Translations under genes and position numbers: made by a program
The notes under the pieces: model-generated
What the model was told of the DNA's origin: nothing
What the model saw: only the letters and a program-made list of their open reading frames with translations
Database searches by the model: none
Source: DASRLE01 sp963825315
Lineage (GTDB): Bacteria > Verrucomicrobiota > Verrucomicrobiia > Limisphaerales > Palsa-1400
Length of the DNA stretch: 64,000 nt
Assembly (NCBI GenBank): GCA_963825315.1
Contig: CAWGST010000001.1
Location: forward strand, 2,294,001 to 2,358,000
Reading direction: 5' to 3'
Part shown: positions 35,629 to 42,677 of the stretch, one piece after another
How the letters are laid out: each line of letters starts with the position of its first letter
How positions within the stretch are numbered: position 1 is the stretch's first letter

Positions 35629-36242
35629 CAGGAAACCTCCTCGCCGGCAAACGTCCGCACCGCCGTGCCGGCGAAACCCGTGCCCTCGGTCAGATGTCGC
35701 GTCACCGCCTCGTGCGGACGGGAGATGATGCGGTGGTGGATGTATTCCTTCCGTCCGCGCAGAAAATCGCCGGCCAGTCCCATCGCGGCTTCGATGGCAT
35801 GCAATTCGCCGTTGAAGACGCTAATGGCTTTGCCGGACATCTCGTAATCGGCCAGCCGCAACTCCACCAGCCGCACTTCGGTTCCCTTGACCGCCAGTTC
35901 GGCGGCGCGGACGTTGGCGGCGACGGTGCTGGTTTCCAGAATGGCCACCGCGTCCTGTTCCGCGGGCACGCGCCGGCCCAGAACGGCGTCATGCACCCGG
36001 GGGTGAACGTCCGGCAGGAAAGTGTAATCCAGCATTCCGGCCCGGCCGACGGCCAGCGCTTCGTTGAATGATTCCTCCACCGAGGCGGTCGAGCCGCCGA
36101 TGATGATGAGGTAGCGGCCGTGGCTGACAGTGCCGGACTTGATCATGGCGATGGGGGCTTTCTTCAGCAAAAGATCGGTGACGTAAATCCCGTCAGCGAT
36201 GCTGGTGAACTCCATGACCGCGATGGCTGAGTATTTCCTCAC
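35628..36242 (-). CDS. Trimeric tandem-domain shell protein (BMC-T, T1 type)
   Basis: A 204-residue protein of two BMC domains in tandem. Domain 1 holds YSAIAVMEFTSIADGIYVTDLLLKKAPI and GTVSHGRYLIIIGGST; domain 2 holds VAILETSTVAANVRAAELAVKG and GKAISVFNGELHAIEAAM. It resembles single-layer BMC-T proteins such as that of Haliangium ochraceum. The start is the GTG at 36242, overlapping the TAG of the aldehyde dehydrogenase; a longer frame upstream lies inside that gene. As a trimer it forms a pseudo-hexameric tile of the shell facet. Confidence 0.9.
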   Translation of the reverse strand: MRKYSAIAVMEFTSIADGIYVTDLLLKKAPIAMIKSGTVSHGRYLIIIGGSTASVEESFNEALAVGRAGMLDYTFLPDVHPRVHDAVLGRRVPAEQDAVAILETSTVAANVRAAELAVKGTEVRLVELRLADYEMSGKAISVFNGELHAIEAAMGLAGDFLRGRKEYIHHRIISRPHEAVTRHLTEGTGFAGTAVRTFAGEEVS

Positions 36243-37690
36243 TAGACGATCCTGAATGCGCCGACCAGCGTGCAGCGGCGCCAGCGCGAGAAGCTCCGCG
36301 GACTCGTCATGCCTTCGCCCGTCGGGCTGGCGATGGTGAACGAGGTGTAGCCTTCGCTTTTCCAACCGAGTCCCGCCTGCGACGGGCCGTTCTTGACGAA
36401 AATGCTGGCGTTGCACTCGCGGGCCATGCGGCTGAGGTTCGAAAGATTCTCCGAGTGCATGACAAACGTGTGGCGGCGCGGATGTTCCAGCGCGATGGCG
36501 AAATCAATGCCCTCGTCCGCGTCCCGCACGCGCGTGACCGGGAGGATTGGCATCATCTGCTCGGTCCAGAGCAGCGGGTGATCGTGATCCACCTCGACGA
36601 TGCCGAGGCGGACGGAGTCGTCGCAGGCGATGCCGGCTTTCTGGAGGATGACGCTGGCGTTCTTGCCGATCAGGGAGCGGTCAATGCCGGCTTCCTGCCG
36701 GGGGCCGTTGGTGTTCTTGAAGATGACCTTCTCCAGTGCCGGCAACTGGTCCTTCCATACCAGTGCCGCGCCGTTGTAGATCATGGCCTGGATCAGCTTG
36801 TCGGCAACGCTGGAGACAACCAGGCATTCCTTCTCGTCAACGCAGATGATGTTGTTGTCGAACGACGCGCCGAAGACAATGTCGCGCGCGGCTTTGTCAA
36901 TGTCGGCGGTTTCATCCACCACAACGGGCGGGTTGCCGGGCCCGGCGCAAATGGCGCGCTTGCCCGATTCCATCGCCGCCTTGACCACGCCGCCGCCGCC
37001 GGTGACAACGACGAGGCGGATGCCGGAGTGCTTCATCAACGCCTGCGCGCTCTCGATGGTTGGGTTGGCGACGCAGGTGACGAGGTTATTCGGTCCGCCG
37101 GCGGCGACGATGGCTTTGTTGATAAGCGCGACGGTGTGGCAGGAGACGCGTTTGGCGTTCGGGTGGACATTGAAGACCACGGCGTTGCCTGCGGCGACCA
37201 TCGCGATGGCATTGTTGATGAGGGTCGAGGTCGGGTTGGTCGTCGGGGTGATCGCGCCGATGACGCCGTAGGGCGCCGGCTCGGTAAGATTGAGGCCGTC
37301 GTCGCCGGTGACGGCGTGCGGTTGAAGGTCTTCCGTTCCCGGCGTCTTCTCGGTGACGAGCTGGTTCTTGAGGACCTTGTCGGCGTGGCGGCCCAGGCCG
37401 GTCTCCTCGAATGCCTCCCTGGCCAGCGCGTCGCCGTGTTCGCGCATCGCGTTGCGGATGGCGGCGATGATGGTGTTGCGCTTCCGCAAGCCCATCTCGT
37501 CGAACTGGCAGAACGCCGCGGATGCGCCGCGCACGGCGGCGTCCAGGTTGTCGAAGACGCCGAGTTCGCCGGCCGGCGGCGGCTGCGGCCCGGCAAACTT
37601 GTCCTTGCCGCCCGCGCCGTCACGGCCGCCCAAGTCGGCCACGATGCGCTGGGCGATGATTTCAATTTCCTGATCGGTAAGGCCAGCCAC
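36242..37690 (-). CDS. CoA-acylating aldehyde dehydrogenase of the microcompartment (EutE/PduP-like)
   Basis: A 482-residue aldehyde dehydrogenase of the EutE/PduP group that turns an aldehyde, NAD and CoA into acyl-CoA. The catalytic Cys is at about 283 in ASFDNNIICVDEKECLVV, and the cofactor region shows GAITPTTNPTSTLINN and VVTGGGGVVKAAM. The N-terminal helix TDQEIEIIAQRIVADLGG followed by a Gly/Pro-rich linker fits an encapsulation peptide that directs the enzyme into the shell. Together with DeoC the expected substrate is acetaldehyde. It follows a vertex-protein gene by 11 bases. No phosphotransacylase accompanies it. Confidence 0.93.
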   Translation of the reverse strand: MAGLTDQEIEIIAQRIVADLGGRDGAGGKDKFAGPQPPPAGELGVFDNLDAAVRGASAAFCQFDEMGLRKRNTIIAAIRNAMREHGDALAREAFEETGLGRHADKVLKNQLVTEKTPGTEDLQPHAVTGDDGLNLTEPAPYGVIGAITPTTNPTSTLINNAIAMVAAGNAVVFNVHPNAKRVSCHTVALINKAIVAAGGPNNLVTCVANPTIESAQALMKHSGIRLVVVTGGGGVVKAAMESGKRAICAGPGNPPVVVDETADIDKAARDIVFGASFDNNIICVDEKECLVVSSVADKLIQAMIYNGAALVWKDQLPALEKVIFKNTNGPRQEAGIDRSLIGKNASVILQKAGIACDDSVRLGIVEVDHDHPLLWTEQMMPILPVTRVRDADEGIDFAIALEHPRRHTFVMHSENLSNLSRMARECNASIFVKNGPSQAGLGWKSEGYTSFTIASPTGEGMTSPRSFSRWRRCTLVGAFRIV

Positions 37691-37701
37691 GATTCACCTG
37701 G

Positions 37702-37989
37702 TTATTTTTTGTATTTGTCCACGCCGCCAATTTCCCAACTGTCAACAATCGCCATGATGACGGCATCGCAGGGGCGGTTTTGGGTCGCGAGGGTTTGGCG
37801 CGCGGAACTGCCGGTGGCGACGAGGACCAGTTCGCCCGGGCCAACGCCGATGGCGTCCACCGCCACGACGTGGCCGCCGGTTTCCCTGGCCTCGGCGTCC
37901 ACATGTTTGACGAGCATGAACTTGAGACCGTCCATGCTCGCTTCCTTGCGCGTGGCGACAACGGTGCCGACAACTTTGCCTAGATTCAT
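37702..37989 (-). CDS. Microcompartment pentameric vertex protein (BMC-P), third copy
   Basis: A 95-residue BMC-P protein starting MNLGKVVGTVVATRKEASMDG, with KFMLVKHVDAEA, HVVAVDAIGVGPGELVLVATGSSAR and DAVIMAIVDSWEI. This is the most typical of the three in the central GVGPGELVLV turn. It lies between the hexameric shell gene and the aldehyde dehydrogenase gene on the same strand. It should form corner pentamers. Confidence 0.93.
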   Translation of the reverse strand: MNLGKVVGTVVATRKEASMDGLKFMLVKHVDAEARETGGHVVAVDAIGVGPGELVLVATGSSARQTLATQNRPCDAVIMAIVDSWEIGGVDKYKK

Positions 37990-38045
37990 AAATGCATCCT
38001 GCCGGGGCAGGCCCTGCGGCCCGCTGGCCGGCGGTGAACCGAATG

Positions 38046-38348
38046 TTACTTCCTGGCGGCTTTCGTGTCGCGACCGAGCGGCAGTATTTCGTCGGCGTTC
38101 TGGTGCGGCCGGGCGATAACGTGGACGGCGACGACTTCGCCGACGCGGCTCGCAGCCGTGCGGCCGGCATCGGTCGCGGCTTTGACTGCGGCGACATCGC
38201 CACGGATGACGGCGGTGACATAACCGCCGCCGGTCTTTTCCATGCTGACCAATTCGACCTTCGCGGCTTTGACCATTGCGTCCGCGCCCTCCACCATCGC
38301 AGAAAAGGAACGCGTTTCCAATAACCCAAGTGCCAGTGAATCTTGCAT
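38046..38348 (-). CDS. Hexameric shell protein (BMC-H)
   Basis: A 100-residue BMC-H protein started at the ATG at 38348, which has a strong AAGGAG ten bases upstream; an upstream in-frame Met would add 17 residues of non-shell sequence. It reads SLALGLLETRSFSAMVEGADAMVKAAKVELVSMEKTGGGYVTAVIRGDVAAV in parts, with the pore-lining KTGGGYV. The C-terminal tail after the domain (PHQNADEILPLGRDTKAARK) is short. It is the only single-domain hexamer in the locus and so should form the bulk of the facets. Confidence 0.94.
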   Translation of the reverse strand: MQDSLALGLLETRSFSAMVEGADAMVKAAKVELVSMEKTGGGYVTAVIRGDVAAVKAATDAGRTAASRVGEVVAVHVIARPHQNADEILPLGRDTKAARK

Positions 38349-38405
38349 AGTTGTCTCCTTACGTTTTTGTTGTCTGTTGTCTAGTTGTGATCGGTTCAAA
38401 ATTGG

Positions 38406-39035
38406 TCAGCCGCCGCCTTTCATCTCGCGACCGGTGATGCCAAGGATGGCAGCTTCCGCAGCTTTGGCGGCAACGTCAATGTCCTTTTCCTCGCCGCCCA
38501 GATAGACGCGGCCGAAACTGCCGAAGGCGCGGATTTCGAGTATGTTGATATTCGCGGCTTTCTCTGCTTCGTTCGCGGCGAAGGCGGCGTAGGCGGCCGG
38601 GGCAACTTCCATGGTAAAGAGCGTGTGGCCCGGCAGAATCATGTTGCCGTGCCGGGTGCGGTTGATCAGCATCGTGTGGTAGTCGTCAATGCGGCGGATG
38701 ATGTTGTTGCTGTAAATGGCCGGCTTGTAGCGGCCCTCCTCTTTCAAATTCAACGCTGCGAGGATGGCGGCCCCGGCCTGCCGCACATCGGCCTGCGACT
38801 CGGAGTGGATTTCAAGCAGGCCGTAAAGTCGTTCGATGACCTGCATGCCGGGCGTAACCTTGGTGGATTTGAGCGCCACGTCGGTGACCGTGTTAATCTC
38901 CATGCCCGGCGAGATCTCGACGAACAGCGAGGCTTGCCCGGCGATGGGCAGGAAGCCCTGCGAGACGGTCGCGAAAAACGACGCGACCTGCGGTTGGAGA
39001 CTGTCGAGAAAAATGTATGAGCGTAGGTCTGCCAT
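38406..39035 (-). CDS. Trimeric tandem-domain shell protein (BMC-T, stacking T2/CsoS1D-like type)
   Basis: A 209-residue tandem BMC protein unlike the T1 copy. It begins LRSYIFLDSLQPQVASFFATVSQGFLPIAGQASLFVEISPG (in parts), with VTDVALKSTKVTPGMQVIERLYGLLEIH, and the second half has YAAFAANEAEKAANINILEIRAFGSFGRVYLGG. This pattern is that of the CsoS1D-like or H. ochraceum T2/T3 trimers, which stack face to face and have a gated central pore. An AAAGGA site precedes the ATG at 39035. It follows the RpiB-DeoC gene by 18 bases. Confidence 0.88.
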   Translation of the reverse strand: MADLRSYIFLDSLQPQVASFFATVSQGFLPIAGQASLFVEISPGMEINTVTDVALKSTKVTPGMQVIERLYGLLEIHSESQADVRQAGAAILAALNLKEEGRYKPAIYSNNIIRRIDDYHTMLINRTRHGNMILPGHTLFTMEVAPAAYAAFAANEAEKAANINILEIRAFGSFGRVYLGGEEKDIDVAAKAAEAAILGITGREMKGGG

Positions 39036-39053
39036 AATGTTGTCCTTTGCTTT

Positions 39054-40373
39054 CTAGTATTTTTGGCCGCCTGCGCTGACGGCTTGGCCGGCGGCTTCCT
39101 GCAGGATTTTGATGCCGCTGCTCGTGCCGATGCGCGTGGCGCCGGCCTGCACCATGCGCCGAAGTTCAGCCAGCGACCGGACGCCGCCGGACGCTTTGAC
39201 TCCAAGTTTCTTTTCACGCACGATCCGGCTCATCAGCGCCACGTCTTCGACGGTCGCGCCGCCGGTGCTGAAGCCGGTTGAGGTTTTCACAAAGTCGGCC
39301 CTGGCTTTGACTGAAAGTTCGCAGGCGCGCGCCTTCTCCTCATTGGTCAGCAACGAAGTCTCCAAGATCACCTTGCATTTGGCGCTGCCGTCGCGGCAGG
39401 CCTCGACCACCGAACGGATGTCGCGGAGCACGAGTTCATCGTCGCCGCTCTTGAGCGCGCCGACGTTGATGACCATGTCGATCTCCTTCGCCCCTTGCCG
39501 GATTGCGGCGCGGGCTTCCATCGCTTTGGTCTCCGGCGGTTGCGCGCCGAGCGGGAAGCCGACGACGCAACAGACTTTCACCCCCGATCCATCCAGGAGT
39601 TGCCGGGCGAGCGAAACCCAGGTCGGGTTCACGCAGACCGAATAGAATTTGTATTGGCGGGCCTCCCGGCAGAGTTGCTCGATGTCGCTCTTCACGGTGT
39701 CCGGTCGCAAAATGGTGTGATCAATCAATTGTGCGATGTCCAACGGCGGCTGGGTCGGTCCGGCAGCAGACTGCGCGGCCTGAGCGGCGACAAGTTCCTG
39801 GATGCGTTTGGTGATTCTTTCCAGGTCCGGCGCGGCAATCTTTTCCGCCGGCGGCTGCATAACGCTCAAGTGTGGCTCTCCGGTGCCGGCTAACAAGGTG
39901 GTTTGGTGCGGCCCGACTTCGATGGGGCCGTCTTGGATGGCATTGATCAGTTGAACCCGTTTGAGATGACGATCCTCGACACATTTCGTGGTGAGAAATG
40001 CCTCAACGATTGCTTTCGCCTGCTCAAAATTCGTCTGCCCGGCTCCCAGGGTCAGCACATTGGCGTCATTGTGCTCACGGCTGTTTTTGGCCAACTCGAC
40101 GGAGTAACAGGCCGCCGCGCGCGCGCCGCGCACCTTGTTGGCGGCCATGGCTGAACCGATCCCGGCGCCATCGATCATGATGCCATATTCACATTGCCCG
40201 CTGGCCACCAAGCGCGCCACCGTATAGGCGATTCGCGGGTAATCGACTGCATCCTTGCTGTGCGTTCCGCAATCTTGAACGGAAGAAACCTTGTCCCGCA
40301 AAAATCCCAAAAGCTGATTTTTCAGCTCGAATCCGCCGTGATCGGCTCCGATGGCTACTTTAAGATTCTTCAC
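39054..40373 (-). CDS. RpiB-like domain / encapsulation helix / deoxyribose-phosphate aldolase fusion
   Basis: A 439-residue fusion and first gene of the microcompartment operon. Residues 1-145 are RpiB/LacAB-like (VAIGADHGGFELKNQL; SREHNDANVLTLGA), but the catalytic Cys of RpiB is Asp68 here (GIMIDGAGIGSAMAANK). Residues 145-210 are a Gly/Pro-rich linker with an amphipathic helix (APDLERITKRIQELVAAQ), as expected of an encapsulation peptide. Residues 211-435 are DeoC, complete: Asp299 in EIDMVINVGA, Schiff-base Lys363 in FVKTSTGF and Lys393 in KASGGVR. DeoC splits 2-deoxyribose 5-phosphate to acetaldehyde and glyceraldehyde 3-phosphate. The start is GTG with a stop three sense codons upstream. 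Confidence 0.93.
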   Translation of the reverse strand: MKNLKVAIGADHGGFELKNQLLGFLRDKVSSVQDCGTHSKDAVDYPRIAYTVARLVASGQCEYGIMIDGAGIGSAMAANKVRGARAAACYSVELAKNSREHNDANVLTLGAGQTNFEQAKAIVEAFLTTKCVEDRHLKRVQLINAIQDGPIEVGPHQTTLLAGTGEPHLSVMQPPAEKIAAPDLERITKRIQELVAAQAAQSAAGPTQPPLDIAQLIDHTILRPDTVKSDIEQLCREARQYKFYSVCVNPTWVSLARQLLDGSGVKVCCVVGFPLGAQPPETKAMEARAAIRQGAKEIDMVINVGALKSGDDELVLRDIRSVVEACRDGSAKCKVILETSLLTNEEKARACELSVKARADFVKTSTGFSTGGATVEDVALMSRIVREKKLGVKASGGVRSLAELRRMVQAGATRIGTSSGIKILQEAAGQAVSAGGQKY

Positions 40374-40410
40374 GGCGTTGTCATTCTGGCTGCATTATGA
40401 GTAGTTGAGC

Positions 40411-40423
40411 GATAAAATTTATC
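40411..40423. promoter_or_regulatory. Palindrome overlapping the microcompartment promoter
   Basis: GATAAA-A-TTTATC is a perfect inverted repeat around one base. It covers the -10 box of the putative promoter for the microcompartment operon, a usual place for a repressor site. No regulator gene lies next to the operon. Confidence 0.5.
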
Positions 40424-40444
40424 AAGTTGGAAAATGATGTCAAG
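40416..40444 (-). promoter_or_regulatory. Putative sigma70 promoter of the microcompartment operon
   Basis: On the minus strand TTGACA (40444-40439) is followed after exactly 17 bases by TAAATT (40421-40416). Transcription would start about 36 bases before the GTG of the RpiB-DeoC gene. No other -35/-10 pair of this quality was seen upstream. Confidence 0.6.
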
Positions 40445-40510
40445 AGGCAACGGCAATAATGAACTAACAAGTCCCCGACGGGCAAGGGCGGGGCGTCCAA
40501 TTTTTAAAAC

Positions 40511-40539
40511 TTGACAAACCCAGCTTGATGGGTTAATAT
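40511..40539 (+). promoter_or_regulatory. Near-consensus promoter for the small gene at 40546
   Basis: TTGACA (40511-40516), 17 bases, then TAATAT (40534-40539), five of six and six of six matches to the consensus boxes. The ATG at 40546 lies six bases past the -10, where transcription should begin, so the message may have no leader. Confidence 0.7.
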
Positions 40540-40545
40540 GCGGCC

Positions 40546-40767
40546 ATGAATGAGGCGATGCGGGCATACGCGTCGGAGTTCGCCCGGCTGGGCGGCTTGA
40601 CAAAATCCAAAGCACGGGCGGCAGCGAGCAGGCGGAATGGCAAGCTCGGCGGACGCCCTGGAAAGACCGCCGCGCCGGCCAGAGAAACAAGCATAAAAGA
40701 GCAACTCAATTCCATTGATTATCAAAGACTTATGCAAGAACGGAATCTTTTCGCTTGGGAAACCTAG
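40546..40767 (+). CDS. Small basic protein of unknown function, probably leaderless
   Basis: A 73-residue protein: MNEAMRAYASEFARLGGLTK, then an Ala/Arg/Lys-rich stretch with AASRRNGKLGGRPGKTAAP, then a more acidic end. The RRNGKLGGRP pattern is found in many small uncharacterised proteins of similar bacteria, to my knowledge, but no function is assigned. A strong promoter places the predicted transcript start at or within a base or so of the ATG, and no ribosome-binding site is possible. It is divergent from the microcompartment operon and overlaps the start of the following gene by 13 bases. Confidence 0.65.
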   Translation: MNEAMRAYASEFARLGGLTKSKARAAASRRNGKLGGRPGKTAAPARETSIKEQLNSIDYQRLMQERNLFAWET

Positions 40768-41573
40768 CAAGCCGGGTTATTTGCCAGCATGAATGGCGGA
40801 CTGTGGCAGAGCCTTTGACAATTGACAGCCTGCAAGCTCAATTTCAAATGGCGGCGCTCTGCCGACGCCGCTACGCAGAAATTTCTCGCTTCCGGCGCTG
40901 GAATTCCCAATTCTGGCGCGTGCCCAAATGGCTCAAAATGTTGCTGGGTATTCTGCTGCTGCCGGTTTGCCTCGGCACCGCCCAGGCTTTGTGGAAGGTG
41001 CTCTTCGCCTCCGCCGCAATGGACCGGGTCTGGCTGCCCATGCTGGCGGGGGCGGCTTGCTGGGTCGTGATTTTTCTGCTCCTGCCCAAACCGATGTGGA
41101 TTTACGTCTTCGGACACGAATTGACCCACGCGGTCTGGACCTGGATTTTTGGCGGCCGGGTCAAACGGTTCCAAGCCGCTTCGCACGGCGGCCAGGTCAT
41201 CATCACCAAAAGCAATTTTATCATTGCGCTGGCGCCGTATTTTTTCCCGCTCTACGCGGTGCTGGTGGTGGCGGTCTTTTTCATCGGCGATCTGCTCTGG
41301 CAATGGCGTCGCGGCTACCTGGCCTGGTTTCATCTGTTGCTGGGGGCAGCCTACGCCTTTCACGTCACGCTGACGTGGGAGATATTGAAGACCCGCCAGG
41401 CGGACATCACCAGCCAGGGCCGTCTTTTCTCGGCGGTCATCATCTTTCTTGGCAATGCGATGGTGCTGGTCATCGCCATTCCGCTCCTGACGGGGCAGGG
41501 TTTGTTCCACGCATTCGGCCTGTGGTTCGACTGCAACCGCGCCATATTGGAGCGCGTGGCAAATATGCTCTGA
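40755..41573 (+). CDS. M50-like membrane metalloprotease-type protein
   Basis: A protein of up to 272 residues with about six membrane helices. The motif FGHELTHAVW at 119-128 gives HExxH zinc ligands within a membrane helix, as in site-2-protease (M50) relatives that cut membrane proteins. A later NFIIALAPYFFPLYA may be equivalent to the NPxxDG-like region, but the usual Asp ligand is not evident. The start is uncertain: ATG at 40755 overlaps the previous gene; GTG at 40803 is an alternative. The role is unknown. Confidence 0.7.
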   Translation: MGNLASRVICQHEWRTVAEPLTIDSLQAQFQMAALCRRRYAEISRFRRWNSQFWRVPKWLKMLLGILLLPVCLGTAQALWKVLFASAAMDRVWLPMLAGAACWVVIFLLLPKPMWIYVFGHELTHAVWTWIFGGRVKRFQAASHGGQVIITKSNFIIALAPYFFPLYAVLVVAVFFIGDLLWQWRRGYLAWFHLLLGAAYAFHVTLTWEILKTRQADITSQGRLFSAVIIFLGNAMVLVIAIPLLTGQGLFHAFGLWFDCNRAILERVANML

Positions 41574-41588
41574 GAGATTAGGATTAGG

Positions 41589-41613
41589 GAGCAATTTAAA
41601 TAAAACTGTAGCC
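41589..41613 (+). repeat. Solo terminal repeat of an IS630-like element
   Basis: GAGCAATTTAAATAAAACTG and the next five bases (TAGCC) match the 25-base end of the IS630 element at 42671-42695 with only two differences. No transposase or second end accompanies it within this gap, so it is a relic of a related insertion about 1 kb from the intact element. Confidence 0.75.
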
Positions 41614-41767
41614 GTATGCTGTCACCGTTCACTTCAAAACCAGCCAGTCGAGGTCGAATCAAAACCAGCCACTCCGAGGTGCTTGATTCATATCAGATTT
41701 CTGGATGCAGGCAAGGGGCATTCCAATTTTTTATCTGCGCTGGGTTCAGTGGTTTGGTTCCTTTGCC

Positions 41768-42133
41768 TCATGGAATCTTGGGCAGGGCGTGATCCGGGGC
41801 AACACGGACTGAAGGCACCCAAATGGACACTGGTGGCTTGGAAGTTTGGATTATGCGGTTGAGATCGTCCCAATCCTTTTGCGACGAAACTGTGCCAAAT
41901 ATTGGCATATACGGGTACATGACGTTGTCGCAGCTATAGCCCATCAACCTCACTTCCTTGAAACGGGAATCGGCGGCAAGGATGGTCTGCACCCTGGTGA
42001 TGTATTCGCGAACTGCCGCCTTATCTCGACGCTGCTTCAAACCAAGAAGAGACATCGCCCCCCAATACAGCGTAAACAACAACAGAATTGTTATGGCGAT
42101 CCAGAATCCTTTGGAGCCAACGCGAGATTTCAT
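41768..42133 (-). CDS. Membrane-anchored hypothetical protein
   Basis: A 121-residue protein with a short positively charged N-terminus and one membrane helix (FWIAITILLLFTLYWGAMSLLGL, about 10-32, shown for description), then a soluble part with RDKAAVREYITRVQTILAADSRF and a Pro-rich end. A signal anchor rather than a cleaved signal peptide is likely. Codon use looks like that of its neighbours except for lower GC. No family is recognised. It stands alone between two IS-derived sequences. Confidence 0.6.
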   Translation of the reverse strand: MKSRVGSKGFWIAITILLLFTLYWGAMSLLGLKQRRDKAAVREYITRVQTILAADSRFKEVRLMGYSCDNVMYPYMPIFGTVSSQKDWDDLNRIIQTSKPPVSIWVPSVRVAPDHALPKIP

Positions 42134-42670
42134 ATTGGTGCCTCACTATGAACAGGTCGCCGCGAAAATCGAGCGTTTTCCATAATCGTAAAACAGCGAA
42201 GTAAAACGAGCAGAACTGTGCAGGTGTCACCCATTTAAACTCTCTGTTTTATATTGGCTCCGGCAAACTTCCTGCGCAATGGACGGAGAAGGAGCATGAC
42301 TTTGGCGCCCGCCGCGCGAAGTCCTCGAATCTCCTGCCTGAAAACGTTGACATTTCGGTCATCCATGATTGGCGTTTTTAAGCGGGATGGGAGCGCCGGT
42401 CAATGCAAAGTAATCCACAAGCAGCGGTCTTATCATGGCTCCGGGCGGTTCATCCTAAAAACGGCAGTTGAGGGAAGGCAAACCACGGATGGACACAGAT
42501 GAACACGGATAAAAATGCCATTGGCGAGCATCACCTTTTTGGTGAAAGCGCCCATTCTCGCAAGCTGTTCCAAATTCGTGTTTATCTGTGTTTATCCGTG
42601 GTTAAACTGCTTTTCCCAGGTTCATGGTGGAGGGCATCGGCCCCGGCGCGTTGTGGGCGGTTTTAGACTA
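42134..42670. other. Intergenic region with an imperfect inverted repeat pair
   Basis: No gene was found. The AACCACGGATGGACACAGAT block at 42481-42512 is repeated in inverse orientation at 42574-42603 (read as ATTCGTGTTTATCTGTGTTT and on to CGTGGTT), about 60 bases apart. This type of ATCTGTG/ATCCGTGG repeat also occurs at 16784-16815 and 17028-17060. The intact IS630 element begins at 42671. Confidence 0.65.
42481..42603. repeat. Imperfect inverted repeat pair (ACCACGGAT / ATCCGTGGT)
   Basis: Arms of about 30 bases at 42481-42512 and 42574-42603 match except at a few sites, separated by about 60 bases. It could fold into a long hairpin in RNA or reflect two inverted copies of a dispersed repeat. 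No ORF lies between the arms. Confidence 0.6.
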
Positions 42671-42677
42671 GAGCGTT

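Noticed and set aside
36455..38119. 554-codon plus-strand frame opposite the aldehyde dehydrogenase and shell genes
   Set aside because: Antisense shadow of well-supported microcompartment genes.
35084..40373. Classification as the PVM-type (fucose/rhamnose) microcompartment known from Planctomycetes and Verrucomicrobia
   Set aside because: That type has a class II fuculose-phosphate-like aldolase and two BMC-H proteins. This locus has DeoC, an RpiB-like domain and two BMC-T proteins, so the SPU class fits better.
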